Source of the DNA: Fidelibacterota bacterium
GTDB taxonomy: Bacteria > Fidelibacterota > Marinisomatia > Marinisomatales > UBA1611
Assembly: GCA_018649625.1 (NCBI GenBank)
Contig: JABIHN010000048.1
Coordinates: 1-42,594, forward strand
Direction of reading: 5' to 3'
Length of the DNA: 42,594 nucleotides
The notes beneath the pieces were generated by a model, which was not told the DNA's origin, did no database searches, and saw only the letters and a list, made by a program, of their open reading frames with translations. A program made the translations under genes and the position numbers. Position 1 is the first letter of the stretch. Every line of letters begins with the position of its first letter. Positions 1 through 9,330 of this stretch are shown here, one piece after another.

Positions 1-384
1 GATATGGCTATGATGATTTTTACTAGGAAAATTTTAGCGGATAAAGCTATCCCCGTTTTTAATCATGGAGAAATGAAACGCGATTTCACCTTTATAGATG
101 ATATTGTATCCGGGACTCGAGCGGCCATTAATAAAAATTACAAATGTGAAGTATTCAATTTAGGAAATCATAAAAGTGAACAATTAATGGATGTTGTTTC
201 TTTGTTAGAAAAGAATTTGGGGAAAAAAGCAGAAATCAATTTTCTTCCAATGCAGCCTGGAGATGTTTCTGAAACTTTCGCTGATATTTCTAAATCTGAA
301 AAAATGTTGGGATATAAACCAACAACAAGTGTCGAAATGGGTGTTGAAAAATTTATTAACTGGTATAAGGATTATTCTGTCTAA
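1..384 (+). CDS. UDP-glucuronate 4-epimerase-like NAD-dependent epimerase, C-terminal part
   Basis: This is the C-terminal part of an extended short-chain dehydrogenase/reductase that epimerises a nucleotide sugar, cut by the window edge. The frame is open from base 1 (Asp-Met-Ala...), so the ATG at 4 is an internal methionine and not the start. The visible part has the family's Asp-Met-Ala segment followed by the hallmark K-R-D-F-T-F-I-D-D-I at about residues 25-34, and then the substrate-domain ending with G-Y-K-P-T about 20 residues from the stop. The Rossmann NAD domain and the Tyr-Lys catalytic pair lie outside the window. The pattern is closest to UDP-glucuronate 4-epimerases of capsule and LPS loci, but UDP-glucose 4-epimerase cannot be excluded. 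It sits 5' of a membrane UDP-sugar dehydratase and a Wzi-like protein, so a role in surface polysaccharide synthesis is likely. Confidence 0.8.
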   Translation, partial: DMAMMIFTRKILADKAIPVFNHGEMKRDFTFIDDIVSGTRAAINKNYKCEVFNLGNHKSEQLMDVVSLLEKNLGKKAEINFLPMQPGDVSETFADISKSEKMLGYKPTTSVEMGVEKFINWYKDYSV

Positions 385-626
385 ATAAATTTTAAGTCAG
401 TCTTAAGAAATAACTGATAAAGAAATTTTGAAATTAAAATGGGTAATTGTTAACAGATACTTCATCTCAAATTATACCGAAAATCTTCGGTAAAAATCTA
501 TACGTAATTTTACTTATTAAATATATATGGTATTATAGCAGTTAATATTATAAGTTAAAAGACCTAGTTATCCGATTATAGGTTGAACTGATAATTCTTT
601 CATCAACCTTTGTTGTTTGTTTACAA
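385..626. other. Intergenic gap with a small hairpin
   Basis: About 240 bases of AT-rich sequence lie between the epimerase and the dehydratase. A perfect 7-bp stem (TACCGAA at 475-481, TTCGGTA at 486-492, 4-base loop) is visible. No T-run follows on the plus strand, so it is not a convincing terminator for the epimerase. I see no gene here. It may hold the promoter of the downstream dehydratase, but I could not pick a clear one. Confidence 0.4.
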
Positions 627-2543
627 TTGTTAAGAAAAATATTATTTATGATAAAATTATTAAATAGAAATCGTAAAGTAACATTAATGTTCATTGATTC
701 GATTACAATTTCTTGTAGTCTGGTTGGGGCATTTTTTTTAAGATTTGATTTTATTATTCCACCTGAATTTGGGGACATACTTTTATATTGGATTCCAATG
801 TATGTGGGAATTCAATTACTTTTTTTTAGTTTTTCAGGTTTTTATAATGTTATTTGGCGTTTTACAAGTTTATGGGAATTGCTTAATATTATTAAATGGG
901 TTTCTATTTCTTGCGTAACAGGAATTGCATTAATCGGACTATATCAAGGCATGCAAGGGTATCCTCGTTCGGTTCTATTAATATTTTACATTTTAAACGT
1001 TCTTACTGTTTCTGCTAGTCGAATTTCGGTACGTATTTATTATTCACATTTTCATAATAAATTAAAAAATAAAAATGAAACTAAAACTAAATTATTATTA
1101 TTTGGAGCTGGTAAGACTGGTGAAAAAATTGCTCGAGAAGTGATTCAGACATCTTCATCGCCATTTAAAATTGTTGGATTTATTGATGATAATTCTGATT
1201 TACGAGGTGCTTCTCTACATGGAATCAATGTTCTAGGAACGGTTCATGATATAAATAATTTAAATATTCAATTTGATGAAATATTAATTACTGCACCCTC
1301 CGCGACAGGGGATCAAATGCGTAATATAATATCAGCATGTAAATCAACTGGAAAGCCATATAAAACTGTTCCAAGTTTGATTGAATTAATTGATAAAGAT
1401 GTTAGTTTAGCTACAGCTCGAGATGTATCGTATATAGATTTACTTGGCAGGGATGAAGTAACACTGGATATGATATCCATTGAAAAAATGCTTTTAGGTA
1501 AACGGATATTAATTACAGGAGCTGGTGGTTCAATCGGTTCGGAACTGGTAAAACAATGTTTAAAATTTAATCCATCTGAATTGATTTGTTTTGATTGTGA
1601 TGAAGAAAAAATATTCAAGTTTACGCTTCAAGCTCAAAGCATTAGATCTAAAACTTTACTTAAACCTGTATTAGGATCCGTGCTTAATAAAAAACATTTA
1701 ATAAAGGTTTTTACGGAGACTCGCCCTCAAATCATTTTTCATGCAGCAGCTTACAAACATGTTCCAATTCAAGAATTACATCCTTGGACAGCAGTATCTA
1801 CAAATGTCGGTGGAACTCTAAATATGATAGAGCTTGCTGATCTATATTCTGTTGAAAAATTTGTGATGGTTTCTACAGATAAAGCTGTAAACCCGGTTAA
1901 TGTAATGGGTGCAACAAAACGTGTGGCAGAAAAATGTATTCAGTCCAAAAATGTTGATTCAAAAACTCAATATATGGCTGTTCGATTTGGGAATGTGTTG
2001 GGAAGTTCTGGGAGCGCTATACCAATATTTGAAAAACAGATTAAGGAAGGAGGCCCTGTTACAATAACCCATCCTGAAATGACTCGCTTTTTTATGTCAA
2101 TTCCTGAAGCATCCCAATTAATTTTACAATCTGCTTCGATAGGGCAAGATGGTGAAATATTTTTATTAGAAATGGGAAAACCGATTAAAATTGATCAAAT
2201 GGCACGAGATTTAATTCGGCTTTCGGGCTTTGAGCCCGAAAAAGATATTCCGATAATTTATACAGGATTGAGACCTGGTGAAAAGTTATACGAAGAATTG
2301 CAAACCAATGATGAAAATATTTTACATACAGATCATAAAAAAATTATGATTCTTATTAATAAAAGACAAATTGTGCCTTGGATTGAATTAAAAATTATGG
2401 TTAACGAATTATTAAAAGCTGGAGAAACTTTAGAATCTGATAAAATTCAAGTTTGGTTAAGAAAATTACTCCCTTACTATACACCAAGAACACCAATGCT
2501 TTCGTCAGATGGCTACAGCTCGACTATTAAAGGTGAAGCATAA
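627..2543 (+). CDS. Membrane-bound UDP-N-acetylhexosamine 4,6-dehydratase (CapD/PglF/WbpM family)
   Basis: This is a large polysaccharide-biosynthesis dehydratase of 638 aa. Such enzymes turn UDP-GlcNAc-type sugars into the 4-keto-6-deoxy intermediate used for QuiNAc, FucNAc or bacillosamine. About four hydrophobic helices lie in the first 140 residues. A first Rossmann fold follows, with G-A-G-K-T-G at about residue 160. The catalytic SDR domain begins at the nucleotide-binding loop G-A-G-G-S-I-G-S (about residue 297). The conserved S-T-D-K-A-V-N-P run and the following V-M-G-A-T-K-R (about 415-430) carry the Met-Lys pair that replaces Tyr-Lys in this family. The start is uncertain: TTG at 627, or ATG at 648 (seven residues shorter), which looks equally good; neither has a strong ribosome site. 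It lies between an epimerase and a Wzi-like gene in a surface-sugar locus. Confidence 0.88.
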   Translation: MLRKILFMIKLLNRNRKVTLMFIDSITISCSLVGAFFLRFDFIIPPEFGDILLYWIPMYVGIQLLFFSFSGFYNVIWRFTSLWELLNIIKWVSISCVTGIALIGLYQGMQGYPRSVLLIFYILNVLTVSASRISVRIYYSHFHNKLKNKNETKTKLLLFGAGKTGEKIAREVIQTSSSPFKIVGFIDDNSDLRGASLHGINVLGTVHDINNLNIQFDEILITAPSATGDQMRNIISACKSTGKPYKTVPSLIELIDKDVSLATARDVSYIDLLGRDEVTLDMISIEKMLLGKRILITGAGGSIGSELVKQCLKFNPSELICFDCDEEKIFKFTLQAQSIRSKTLLKPVLGSVLNKKHLIKVFTETRPQIIFHAAAYKHVPIQELHPWTAVSTNVGGTLNMIELADLYSVEKFVMVSTDKAVNPVNVMGATKRVAEKCIQSKNVDSKTQYMAVRFGNVLGSSGSAIPIFEKQIKEGGPVTITHPEMTRFFMSIPEASQLILQSASIGQDGEIFLLEMGKPIKIDQMARDLIRLSGFEPEKDIPIIYTGLRPGEKLYEELQTNDENILHTDHKKIMILINKRQIVPWIELKIMVNELLKAGETLESDKIQVWLRKLLPYYTPRTPMLSSDGYSSTIKGEA

Positions 2544-2780
2544 TAATTTAAATCTTGAGTAGTTTTTGCTGTTTTAATCTATCATACAGCAAATTCAATC
2601 AATAGCCTTTCAAAGAATCAGTGATTGGTATAATACCTAAATTTTTTATCGTTTTTTTCATTTTGGATAACTATAGTTTCTGAAGAATAAAACTCGGTTG
2701 CTTTTAATTTTCCATTATTTAATGTAATATTTCTTCCTCATAGGATTTTGGAACCTACCGTATCAAGTGTAAATTATTTC
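2544..2780. other. Intergenic gap, possible gene relic on the minus strand
   Basis: This AT-rich spacer lies between the dehydratase and the Wzi-like gene. On the minus strand about 40 codons are open (roughly 2743 down to a TGA at 2618-2620) with a protein-like composition, but there is no start codon or recognisable family. It could be a relic or chance. Otherwise I see nothing in it. Confidence 0.2.
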
Positions 2781-4184
2781 ATGAAAATAAAAATAAATTG
2801 GTTTAAAACCTGTCTATTCTGTATCGCATTTTTTTCAATTTCTCATTTGAACTCTCAAGAAATTCCAAATGAATTTCAAGATAATTCGACGCAAAAGGTA
2901 TTAATTGACGCAGGAATTAATTGGGAAGAAAATAGCCTTTTTGGGCCAATTCGATTTCAATCTATTCAAGAGAACCAATCTATAAAGTTTCAGAATAATG
3001 ATTTATTAAATATCCAAACAAGAGTTGGAATTCATTCCCTAAACAATTCCATGGCAATTTATGGGTTTGGCCATTTATCTTATAAAAAATATTTTTATGC
3101 ATATCTTTACCCACGAATTGTAAATGATCCAGATGCATTCATAAGGTATTCTGGAATTGCACGTGATATTACTCGAGGTGGATTCAGTTCAGGTGAAACC
3201 GATTTGTCTGGAATTGGATTCCAAAATGATTGGCTTAGTCTTCAATTGGGTCGAGGTCGAGAAAACTGGGGTGCAGGCAATCATATTCAACTTGCATTAA
3301 GTGAAAATTCACCCGCTTATGATTATGGTATGTTGGGCATGGATTTTAACAAATTAAGAGTAAAATATATTCATGGATTTTTAGAAACGGATGAAAGCCA
3401 AATTAATCGATATATTACAGCAAGAGGTGTTGAATGGACAAATAAAAAGTCATTATTAATTGGACTTTCGGAAACGGTTATTTATTCAGGCGAAAATCGC
3501 TCCTTGGATGTTGGATATTTTAATCCTATTTCAACACATTTGGAAATTGAACTCAACGACCGTTTAAATAGAGTCGGAACAGGGAATTCAAACGGTGTTT
3601 GGCAACTATCCATCGATTGGCTACCCATGGAGAATCTTCGAGTTTCAGGGAATATATTATATGATGAGTTTACCTTGGATAAAATTCAATTTGAAGAAGG
3701 AAAGGAAAATGGAAAAGCTTATTCAGCACGAATTGCTTATAGTCCTGTTAGGTCTGATAACACCATTCTAACGCTATTTTCATCCGTAATCCATGTGGGA
3801 ACACCTACATTCAGACATGGTTCGGGGTTTAATAATTTTGTGCAACGAAATAATCCATTAGGGTGGAAATATGGGAGTGACGGTCAAGAAATAAATTTTG
3901 GAATATCCTATCATAAGATACCCGATTTGATTGCTCAGTTAAGTTTTGGAATGAGAGAGCTAGGAGAAGAGAGTATAATTAATAGACCTTATGATGCTTA
4001 CTTTGATTATTTAAAAGGACCATTCCCAAGTGGAGAAGTAAAAAGCATAAATTTTATTCATTCAAATATCAAATGGTGGTGGAAACCGTATATGATGGTT
4101 TTAGGTGATATTGAATGGGAAAGTGAAAATTTAGCTCTAACAATTGGGCTAAATATTTACTGGCCTAAATCGTTTAGTCTCTAA
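2781..4184 (+). CDS. Capsule assembly Wzi-like outer-membrane beta-barrel protein
   Basis: The product is a probable outer-membrane protein of about 467 aa related to Wzi, a lectin-like barrel that anchors capsule at the cell surface. ATG at 2781 is chosen over an upstream in-frame TTG at 2748 because it opens directly into a signal peptide (M-K-I-K-I, a hydrophobic core, then L-N-S-Q). The body is rich in aromatic, alternating strands. It contains the family's G-R-G-R-E-N-W-G-A-G-N segment near residue 165, followed by S-P-A-Y-D-Y-G. No membrane helix is seen after the signal. It follows the nucleotide-sugar enzymes, which supports a role in attaching or exporting the polysaccharide. The family assignment rests on the motif and context and was not tested by a search. 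Confidence 0.75.
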   Translation: MKIKINWFKTCLFCIAFFSISHLNSQEIPNEFQDNSTQKVLIDAGINWEENSLFGPIRFQSIQENQSIKFQNNDLLNIQTRVGIHSLNNSMAIYGFGHLSYKKYFYAYLYPRIVNDPDAFIRYSGIARDITRGGFSSGETDLSGIGFQNDWLSLQLGRGRENWGAGNHIQLALSENSPAYDYGMLGMDFNKLRVKYIHGFLETDESQINRYITARGVEWTNKKSLLIGLSETVIYSGENRSLDVGYFNPISTHLEIELNDRLNRVGTGNSNGVWQLSIDWLPMENLRVSGNILYDEFTLDKIQFEEGKENGKAYSARIAYSPVRSDNTILTLFSSVIHVGTPTFRHGSGFNNFVQRNNPLGWKYGSDGQEINFGISYHKIPDLIAQLSFGMRELGEESIINRPYDAYFDYLKGPFPSGEVKSINFIHSNIKWWWKPYMMVLGDIEWESENLALTIGLNIYWPKSFSL

Positions 4185-4208
4185 TCTAGTTTATCTTGAT
4201 TCAATAAT

Positions 4209-4745
4209 TTGTCTAATTTAAAAGAAACTAAATTATCATCTGAAATTATATTTCAAGGACGATTGTTGGATGTCCGAAAAGATGAAGTATTACTTCCCAA
4301 TGGAAAAACAAGCACTCGTGAATGGATAAATCATCCCGGAGCAGTTTGTATCATTCCAATTCTACCAAATGGAAAGATTGCTCTTATTCGTCAATATCGT
4401 TATCCTGTACAATCTGAAATGATAGAACTCCCAGCAGGTAAATTGGATAAGGGAGAAAAACCAGAAAAATGTGCCAAACGAGAATTGATTGAAGAAATAG
4501 GATATCGATCAAATAAATTGACTTTCCTAAGCCATATTCATCCAGCTATAGGATTTGCGAATGAAAAAATGTGGATATTTCTTGCTGAAGATTTAGAAAA
4601 AACAGAATCCAAATTGGATGAAGATGAATTTATTGAACTTATTCCTACAAATCTTGAAAATGCTTTGGAAATGATTTGGTCAGGTAAAATTACAGATGTA
4701 AAAACAATCATTGGGCTTTTGTGGGCAAAGAGATTCTTAAAGTGA
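4209..4745 (+). CDS. NUDIX hydrolase, ADP-ribose pyrophosphatase type
   Basis: This 178-aa NUDIX hydrolase probably cleaves ADP-ribose or a related nucleoside-diphosphate sugar into AMP and a sugar phosphate. The Nudix box is complete: G-x5-E-x7-R-E-L-I-E-E-I-G at about residues 77-99. Upstream are the R-Q-Y-R-Y-P and E-L-P-A-G-K signatures of the ADP-ribose pyrophosphatase branch. The only workable start is TTG at 4209, since the next in-frame Met lies just before the Nudix box. It starts 24 bases after the Wzi-like gene and ends 34 bases before queG, so it may share their transcript. A sugar-nucleotide clean-up role beside the polysaccharide genes is possible but is inference. Confidence 0.87.
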   Translation: MSNLKETKLSSEIIFQGRLLDVRKDEVLLPNGKTSTREWINHPGAVCIIPILPNGKIALIRQYRYPVQSEMIELPAGKLDKGEKPEKCAKRELIEEIGYRSNKLTFLSHIHPAIGFANEKMWIFLAEDLEKTESKLDEDEFIELIPTNLENALEMIWSGKITDVKTIIGLLWAKRFLK

Positions 4746-4779
4746 TAGCAGGAAAATATTATTTATTCACCAACAAGCA

Positions 4780-5706
4780 ATGATACCATCTATATCTATA
4801 AAGAAAAAAGCAAATGAACTTGGGTTTGAAAAAGTCGGGATTTCAAAAGCTGAATCTACACCTAAGGAAAAAGCGAATCTTGAAACCTGGCTAAACCAAA
4901 ATCATAACGCAACAATGGAATGGATTGTAAAAAGAAAAAATGAGCGGGGAAACATTCATACATATTTTCCAGAAGTGAAATCAGTTATATCTGTAGGACT
5001 CAATTATTATGTTGGGAAAGACCAGTCTGATCTTAAATCTGATTATAAAGTATCAAATTACGCTTGGGGTGATGACTATCATGATGTTATTAAAAAACGC
5101 CTTTTTCAATTATTAGGGTGGATTAAAGAATCAAACCCCGATGTAAAAGGAATTGTCTGCTCGGATACATCACCTGTTATGGATAAAGTCTGGGCGCAAC
5201 GTGCTGGACTTGGATGGCAAGGAAAACATACAAACTTAATTACAAGAGATCATGGTAGTTGGTTATTTTTAGGCGAACTTCTACTCGATATTGAGTTGGA
5301 CTATGATTTATCTTTTGATGATGATCTTTGTGGAACTTGCACAGCTTGTGTTGATGCTTGTCCCACACAAGCGCTTAATGAATATCAAATTGATGCAAGG
5401 AAATGCCTTTCGTACTTAACCATTGAACATAGAGGTGATTTACCTGATACCGAAGGAAACCTTCATGGTTGGATTTATGGATGCGATATTTGTCAGGATG
5501 TTTGTCCGTGGAATGAAAAATTTTCAAAAATTTCTAATATTCCAGAATTTAAAGTGCGTGAAGAAATAATGAATTGGACAAATAAAGATTGGCAGAATTT
5601 AGATGAAGATGGATTCCGGAAATTGTTTAAAGGGTCTGCGGTAAAGCGTACAAAGTATGTTGGGTTAAAAAGGAACATAGAAAATAATGTTTCATCCGAA
5701 TCCTAA
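4780..5706 (+). CDS. queG: Epoxyqueuosine reductase QueG
   Basis: QueG is a cobalamin- and iron-sulfur-dependent reductase that makes the last step of queuosine, the modified wobble base of GUN tRNAs. The 308-aa product shows the catalytic aspartate in C-S-D-T-S-P-V (D129), then a G-L-G-W-Q-G-K-H segment. Two 4Fe-4S cluster motifs follow: C-x2-C-x2-C-x3-C-P at C184-C194 and C-x2-C-x3-C-P at C235-C242. It ends soon after the ferredoxin domain and lacks the extra C-terminal HEAT-like part of longer QueG proteins. It is the last gene of the plus-strand run. The next gene is convergent with only 17 bases between the stops. Confidence 0.93.
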   Translation: MIPSISIKKKANELGFEKVGISKAESTPKEKANLETWLNQNHNATMEWIVKRKNERGNIHTYFPEVKSVISVGLNYYVGKDQSDLKSDYKVSNYAWGDDYHDVIKKRLFQLLGWIKESNPDVKGIVCSDTSPVMDKVWAQRAGLGWQGKHTNLITRDHGSWLFLGELLLDIELDYDLSFDDDLCGTCTACVDACPTQALNEYQIDARKCLSYLTIEHRGDLPDTEGNLHGWIYGCDICQDVCPWNEKFSKISNIPEFKVREEIMNWTNKDWQNLDEDGFRKLFKGSAVKRTKYVGLKRNIENNVSSES

Positions 5707-5723
5707 AATAGGGATTTCAATAC

Positions 5724-6593
5724 TCAATCTATTTCTACATCAATTGAACCAAGCCCCACAGAAATATTTCCTATGATGGTCGGACGATCATCTATCCATT
5801 CGCGACTTATATATTTATTCATCCCGTTAGACATTAACCCATCCACATCCACAGAACTCAAAAATGAATAATCGACTCGGAGTTTAATATTTACATTTTT
5901 GGGTAATATTAATTCTAATGATCCCAATCCAACATCAATAGAAAGGTCCATGTCTTCTTGGAATTTTCCGCGAAGATCAATGGTGGCTGAACCAAGCCCC
6001 ACATCAAAATTGAATTTCCGTGTGTTAATATTTCCTAATCCATATCCGTTAAAATCACCTAATCCACTAGAAATGCTTACGCGTTCACAGGAAATTTTAT
6101 TGGATGATTCCAATTCAAGTTTTACGTCACTCAATCCACAATCCAATTCAAAATAGGATAATGACATATCTGTGAGATTAATATATGCTTCCCCCAATCC
6201 AAAACCCAATTCCAATTCTGTAGGAATTCCTGTAGCTAATTTAAAATCCATCATATTATGTGTTTTATCATTGAATTCAAAATTGTCAAATGAAAAACCA
6301 TCATCACAACATTCAAAATCCGCGATTTCACCACTAATTGATAAAGATGCTTTTTTGTTATTAGAGTTAAAATCAATATCAATTTCAGTATGATTAGGGT
6401 TGTACTCAATTGTACCTGAGACTATTTTGGGTTTATCATTTGGGTGAATATTGAGTTCTCCAAGACCAAAATTCAACTCCATTTCTAGTGACTCAAAATC
6501 ATTGAAATCGTATTTGTAATAATCCCTGACAGAGTTATCTTCAGTTTGAGCAATAGAAATTGTGATTGTAAAAAGAAGGAGTAAGTATTTCAT
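5724..6593 (-). CDS. Exported GLG-repeat beta protein ('toast-rack'/DUF2154-like)
   Basis: The product is exported, about 289 aa, and made largely of repeated short beta strands. A signal peptide opens the protein (M-K-Y-L-L-L-L-F... ending S-I-A-Q). At least seven turns carry the pattern hydrophobic-G-L-G/S followed by an alternating strand (for example F-G-L-G-E-L-N-I, V-G-L-G-S-A-T-I-D-L, V-G-L-G-S-I-D-V-E-I-D at the C-terminus), spaced about 20-30 residues. This resembles LiaF-like or 'toast-rack' adhesin domains. The ATG at 6593 is preferred because an AAGAAG sits six bases upstream; an ATG at 6599 would add two residues. It starts a few bases after the previous gene's stop and closes the five-gene sigma-factor operon. 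Its function is unknown; envelope location is inferred from the signal peptide. Confidence 0.7.
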   Translation of the reverse strand: MKYLLLLFTITISIAQTEDNSVRDYYKYDFNDFESLEMELNFGLGELNIHPNDKPKIVSGTIEYNPNHTEIDIDFNSNNKKASLSISGEIADFECCDDGFSFDNFEFNDKTHNMMDFKLATGIPTELELGFGLGEAYINLTDMSLSYFELDCGLSDVKLELESSNKISCERVSISSGLGDFNGYGLGNINTRKFNFDVGLGSATIDLRGKFQEDMDLSIDVGLGSLELILPKNVNIKLRVDYSFLSSVDVDGLMSNGMNKYISREWIDDRPTIIGNISVGLGSIDVEID

Positions 6594-6603
6594 AATCATC
6601 TTC

Positions 6604-8082
6604 TTAGAAATTAAGGTTTAAACGAATAGTTGTTTCAATTGATCCATCATTCCCAAGTGGTTTTGCAAAATTGAAACCCCAATCAAATTCATTTTTATCA
6701 TCCCATCCAAATCCTATTCCTGCGGATTCTAACCATATATTTTGGTGAGTAGAAATATAGTCAATATCTATAAAATTAGGAGAATTAAATGCCATTCCTG
6801 CGTCATAAAATAGCTTAACCATGAACCAACTCTGAGTGAATTCTTCCATAAATAGTAATTCGGTATTTACCTGAGCCATATGATTCCCAAGCTGTGCTTT
6901 ATAAGTTTGGGCACTGACTGAGCCCAAACCACCAATCCCAAATTGTCTAAATATTGGAAGAGATTCAGAACCCATTCCTAAGATGAATCGATTTCGTAAT
7001 ACAAGGCCTTCAGAGATTTCCCAGTTTGCTATGGCGATTTGAGTCATTCTGAAAGTTGGTTTTGAAAGTAAAGAGTCTGATTTTGTAATCATTTCTGCTT
7101 TTGATAAAATGGCTAATCCAGTGGAAAAAGGCGCATAAGATGCAGTCCTAAATGCAATGATACCTTCTAAATATTCTACGTCTGTTTTGTCCATAAGTGG
7201 GTTATCCCTCAATTCACTTTTATTATTGCTAAAACTCCCAAAACCTTGATCAACCGGAATCTCACTTTGTACTGCTCGAACAAATTTTCCCTTTAACTTT
7301 AAAAAAGAAAAATCAAATCCAAAACCCAATTCCAATCCTGTTTCATCCCAGCGATCATAAAAATCCTGTCGTCCAAAGATCCCAGCCAGCGAATTTTCCC
7401 TTTCAGGAAGTCTTAAATCATCATCGGTTCGTACAGTTTTGAATCCACTTGCGAATAGAGTTGCAGATCGATTTTTTAAAAGAGATGTTTCTAGCGTGGT
7501 TCGACCAATAAACTCATCAGAACTAAAGCGATACCCTAGGGAAAAACTTAATCGAATCAGAGATTCATTCCCGCGATCCCAATTCCAATTCAACGGGACA
7601 AACCGCAATCCTTCATTTCGATTATATGAAAAAAGATCAAGGTGTGGGTGAACCCAACCATCACTATGTCGCTTTGAGAAAGTTGAAATATTAAAATTCG
7701 TTTCTCCTGTTTCAGCTGTGTCAGAAAAAGTTTCTCGATAGATGAGTCCTTGTCCCATACTTGCTTCAATAATTTTCCCATTAATCTGTGCACCATCTTC
7801 CGTTTGCACCTTGCCGCCAATGACAACAATCTTACCATTAATGACACCAGTTGGGAAAATATGAACATCACCACCTATGACAGTAATCTGGCTTTCTACT
7901 GTTCCATAAACATTGAGTTCACCGCCTAATATTCGAATATTTTTATTCATTATCTCTAATGAATCAATTACGACGTCTGCATAAAGTCGAGTTTCATTTG
8001 TAGTTAAATCGCTTGAGTCACTTAAAGATGTATTAAGACCAAAAAGAAGATTTATTGCGAAAATGGTTATGATGAATTTCAT
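6604..8082 (-). CDS. Polymer-forming N-terminus plus surface-antigen beta-barrel protein
   Basis: This 492-aa exported protein has two parts. After a signal peptide (residues 1-20), residues about 40-110 repeat short strands with G-G or G-x-V-x-G-x-I turns (I-L-G-G-E-L-N-V-Y-G, V-I-G-G-D-V-H-I-F, V-I-G-G-K-V-Q), like bactofilin/polymer-forming domains. From about residue 160 it becomes a run of amphipathic strands ending in Asn-Phe, typical of the bacterial surface antigen (Omp85/D15-type) barrel. A loop near residue 380 (F-G-I-G-G-L-G-S-V-S-A-Q) resembles the conserved G-G-x-x-S-x-R-G-Y loop of that family, although the Arg-Gly is not preserved. It starts 3 bases after the DUF4097 gene's stop. 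An outer-membrane location is likely. No POTRA domains are visible, so a classical assembly role is not supported. Confidence 0.68.
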   Translation of the reverse strand: MKFIITIFAINLLFGLNTSLSDSSDLTTNETRLYADVVIDSLEIMNKNIRILGGELNVYGTVESQITVIGGDVHIFPTGVINGKIVVIGGKVQTEDGAQINGKIIEASMGQGLIYRETFSDTAETGETNFNISTFSKRHSDGWVHPHLDLFSYNRNEGLRFVPLNWNWDRGNESLIRLSFSLGYRFSSDEFIGRTTLETSLLKNRSATLFASGFKTVRTDDDLRLPERENSLAGIFGRQDFYDRWDETGLELGFGFDFSFLKLKGKFVRAVQSEIPVDQGFGSFSNNKSELRDNPLMDKTDVEYLEGIIAFRTASYAPFSTGLAILSKAEMITKSDSLLSKPTFRMTQIAIANWEISEGLVLRNRFILGMGSESLPIFRQFGIGGLGSVSAQTYKAQLGNHMAQVNTELLFMEEFTQSWFMVKLFYDAGMAFNSPNFIDIDYISTHQNIWLESAGIGFGWDDKNEFDWGFNFAKPLGNDGSIETTIRLNLNF

Positions 8083-8085
8083 AAT

Positions 8086-9330
8086 CTAATCCTGTTTAAT
8101 AGTTATGGTTCCTAACGATGCACGTAAATGCAAGGGAATAGTCCCGTTTTGAATTTTTCCAATACCTGTTACTCGATTTTCAGTTGAAGAAATGGTTAAA
8201 GGAATATCAGAGTTCAATTCTTGAGCTGTACTGGTTCCAAATATTTCAGCATTAATGTTTACGGGTAATCCTGTGGGAACCCTAATGAAAATATCTCCGG
8301 ATCGTGTATCCAAATTGAAGCTGTATTCTTTAATAGATGAATCATAAGATAATTCCATTTCAATATCACCATTTGTTGTAGATGCATTAACAGTTCCTAT
8401 TATATCATCAGCATCAATGTCACCACCAGAAGTATGGCAGTTGAGTGATCCTGTAATTTGTCTTGCATCTATATCACCGTCTGAAGTTGTTACATCTACA
8501 TGACCTTTAATATTATCTAAATCAATTTCACCTCCAGACGTCATTGCTGTAAGATTAGAAGAAATATCTTCTGCAGCAATATCACCACCAGATGTACGAA
8601 TATTTATGGATTCACCCTCAATATTTTCCAAGGAGATAGAACCACCGCTTGTTTGAGCATCAATATTACCTGTTAAATGAAGAAAATATAAATCGCCACC
8701 AGATGTGGAAGAATTGAAATGTCCATCAGAATTTTCAATTGCAATATCACCACCAGATGTATGAACTCGTATTAATCCTTCTGTGCCAGAAACTTCAATA
8801 TCTCCACCAGATGTACGTGCTTCAATTCGTCCCATCATATTTTTTAGCTTCATATCGCCACCACTGGTAGTTAAAATGGACTCGCCGCGAATATCAATCA
8901 CGGCAATATTCCCGCCTGACGTTTCAAGATTTAAATTAATATTCATTGGCAATTTCAAGTCAAATTCTGTTTCTAAATCTCGTTTATAACGCATCTTTTT
9001 TTTAGTTTTGATTTGAATGAGTTGGTCGTCCTGCAAATGATAGACTAAAATAGTTGAACTTTTCACCAATTGTTTTGCTTTTTTTTCTGTGGTAGATCTT
9101 ATTTTTCGAGTGATGGTAAATTCAGCACCGGAACCAGAATGAGTAGAAACTTGAATATCACCTTCAATATTTTCTAATAATAAAGTATAAGAACCATCAT
9201 CTGGAACTGTATCAAAACGATAAGTTTCTTTATAGTGATATTTGTTATTTCTATCTTTTTCAAATTCTTCAAAAATCTTTTGTCCATAAAGGAAAGATGT
9301 TAGTTGAAATAACAATAAAAATCGAATCAT
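8086..9330 (-). CDS. DUF4097 family beta-helix protein with TSGGD repeats
   Basis: This is an exported 414-aa protein of the DUF4097 family. A signal peptide covers residues 1-16 (ending F-L-Y-G-Q). The centre (about residues 125-345) is built from twelve turns of about 20 residues, each with a core like x-T-S-G-G-D-I-x-[hydrophobic]. Variants include T-S-D-G-D-I, T-T-N-G-D-I and T-R-S-G-D-I towards the end. The regular pitch predicts a right-handed beta-helix, with the T-S-G-G turns stacked on one edge. Its ATG overlaps the stop of the upstream anti-sigma gene by four bases, so translation is probably coupled. Family members often lie beside regulatory or anti-sigma genes, but their biochemical role is not established. 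Surface or periplasmic location is inferred from the signal peptide. Confidence 0.82.
   Translation of the reverse strand: MIRFLLLFQLTSFLYGQKIFEEFEKDRNNKYHYKETYRFDTVPDDGSYTLLLENIEGDIQVSTHSGSGAEFTITRKIRSTTEKKAKQLVKSSTILVYHLQDDQLIQIKTKKKMRYKRDLETEFDLKLPMNINLNLETSGGNIAVIDIRGESILTTSGGDMKLKNMMGRIEARTSGGDIEVSGTEGLIRVHTSGGDIAIENSDGHFNSSTSGGDLYFLHLTGNIDAQTSGGSISLENIEGESINIRTSGGDIAAEDISSNLTAMTSGGEIDLDNIKGHVDVTTSDGDIDARQITGSLNCHTSGGDIDADDIIGTVNASTTNGDIEMELSYDSSIKEYSFNLDTRSGDIFIRVPTGLPVNINAEIFGTSTAQELNSDIPLTISSTENRVTGIGKIQNGTIPLHLRASLGTITIKQD

Noticed and set aside
475-492. Terminator after the epimerase
   Set aside because: The hairpin has only seven base pairs and no plus-strand T-run.
6172-6393. Plus-strand open frames opposite the GLG-repeat and DUF4097 genes
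   Set aside because: They are shadows of repetitive beta-strand genes, with no ribosome sites and poor protein character.
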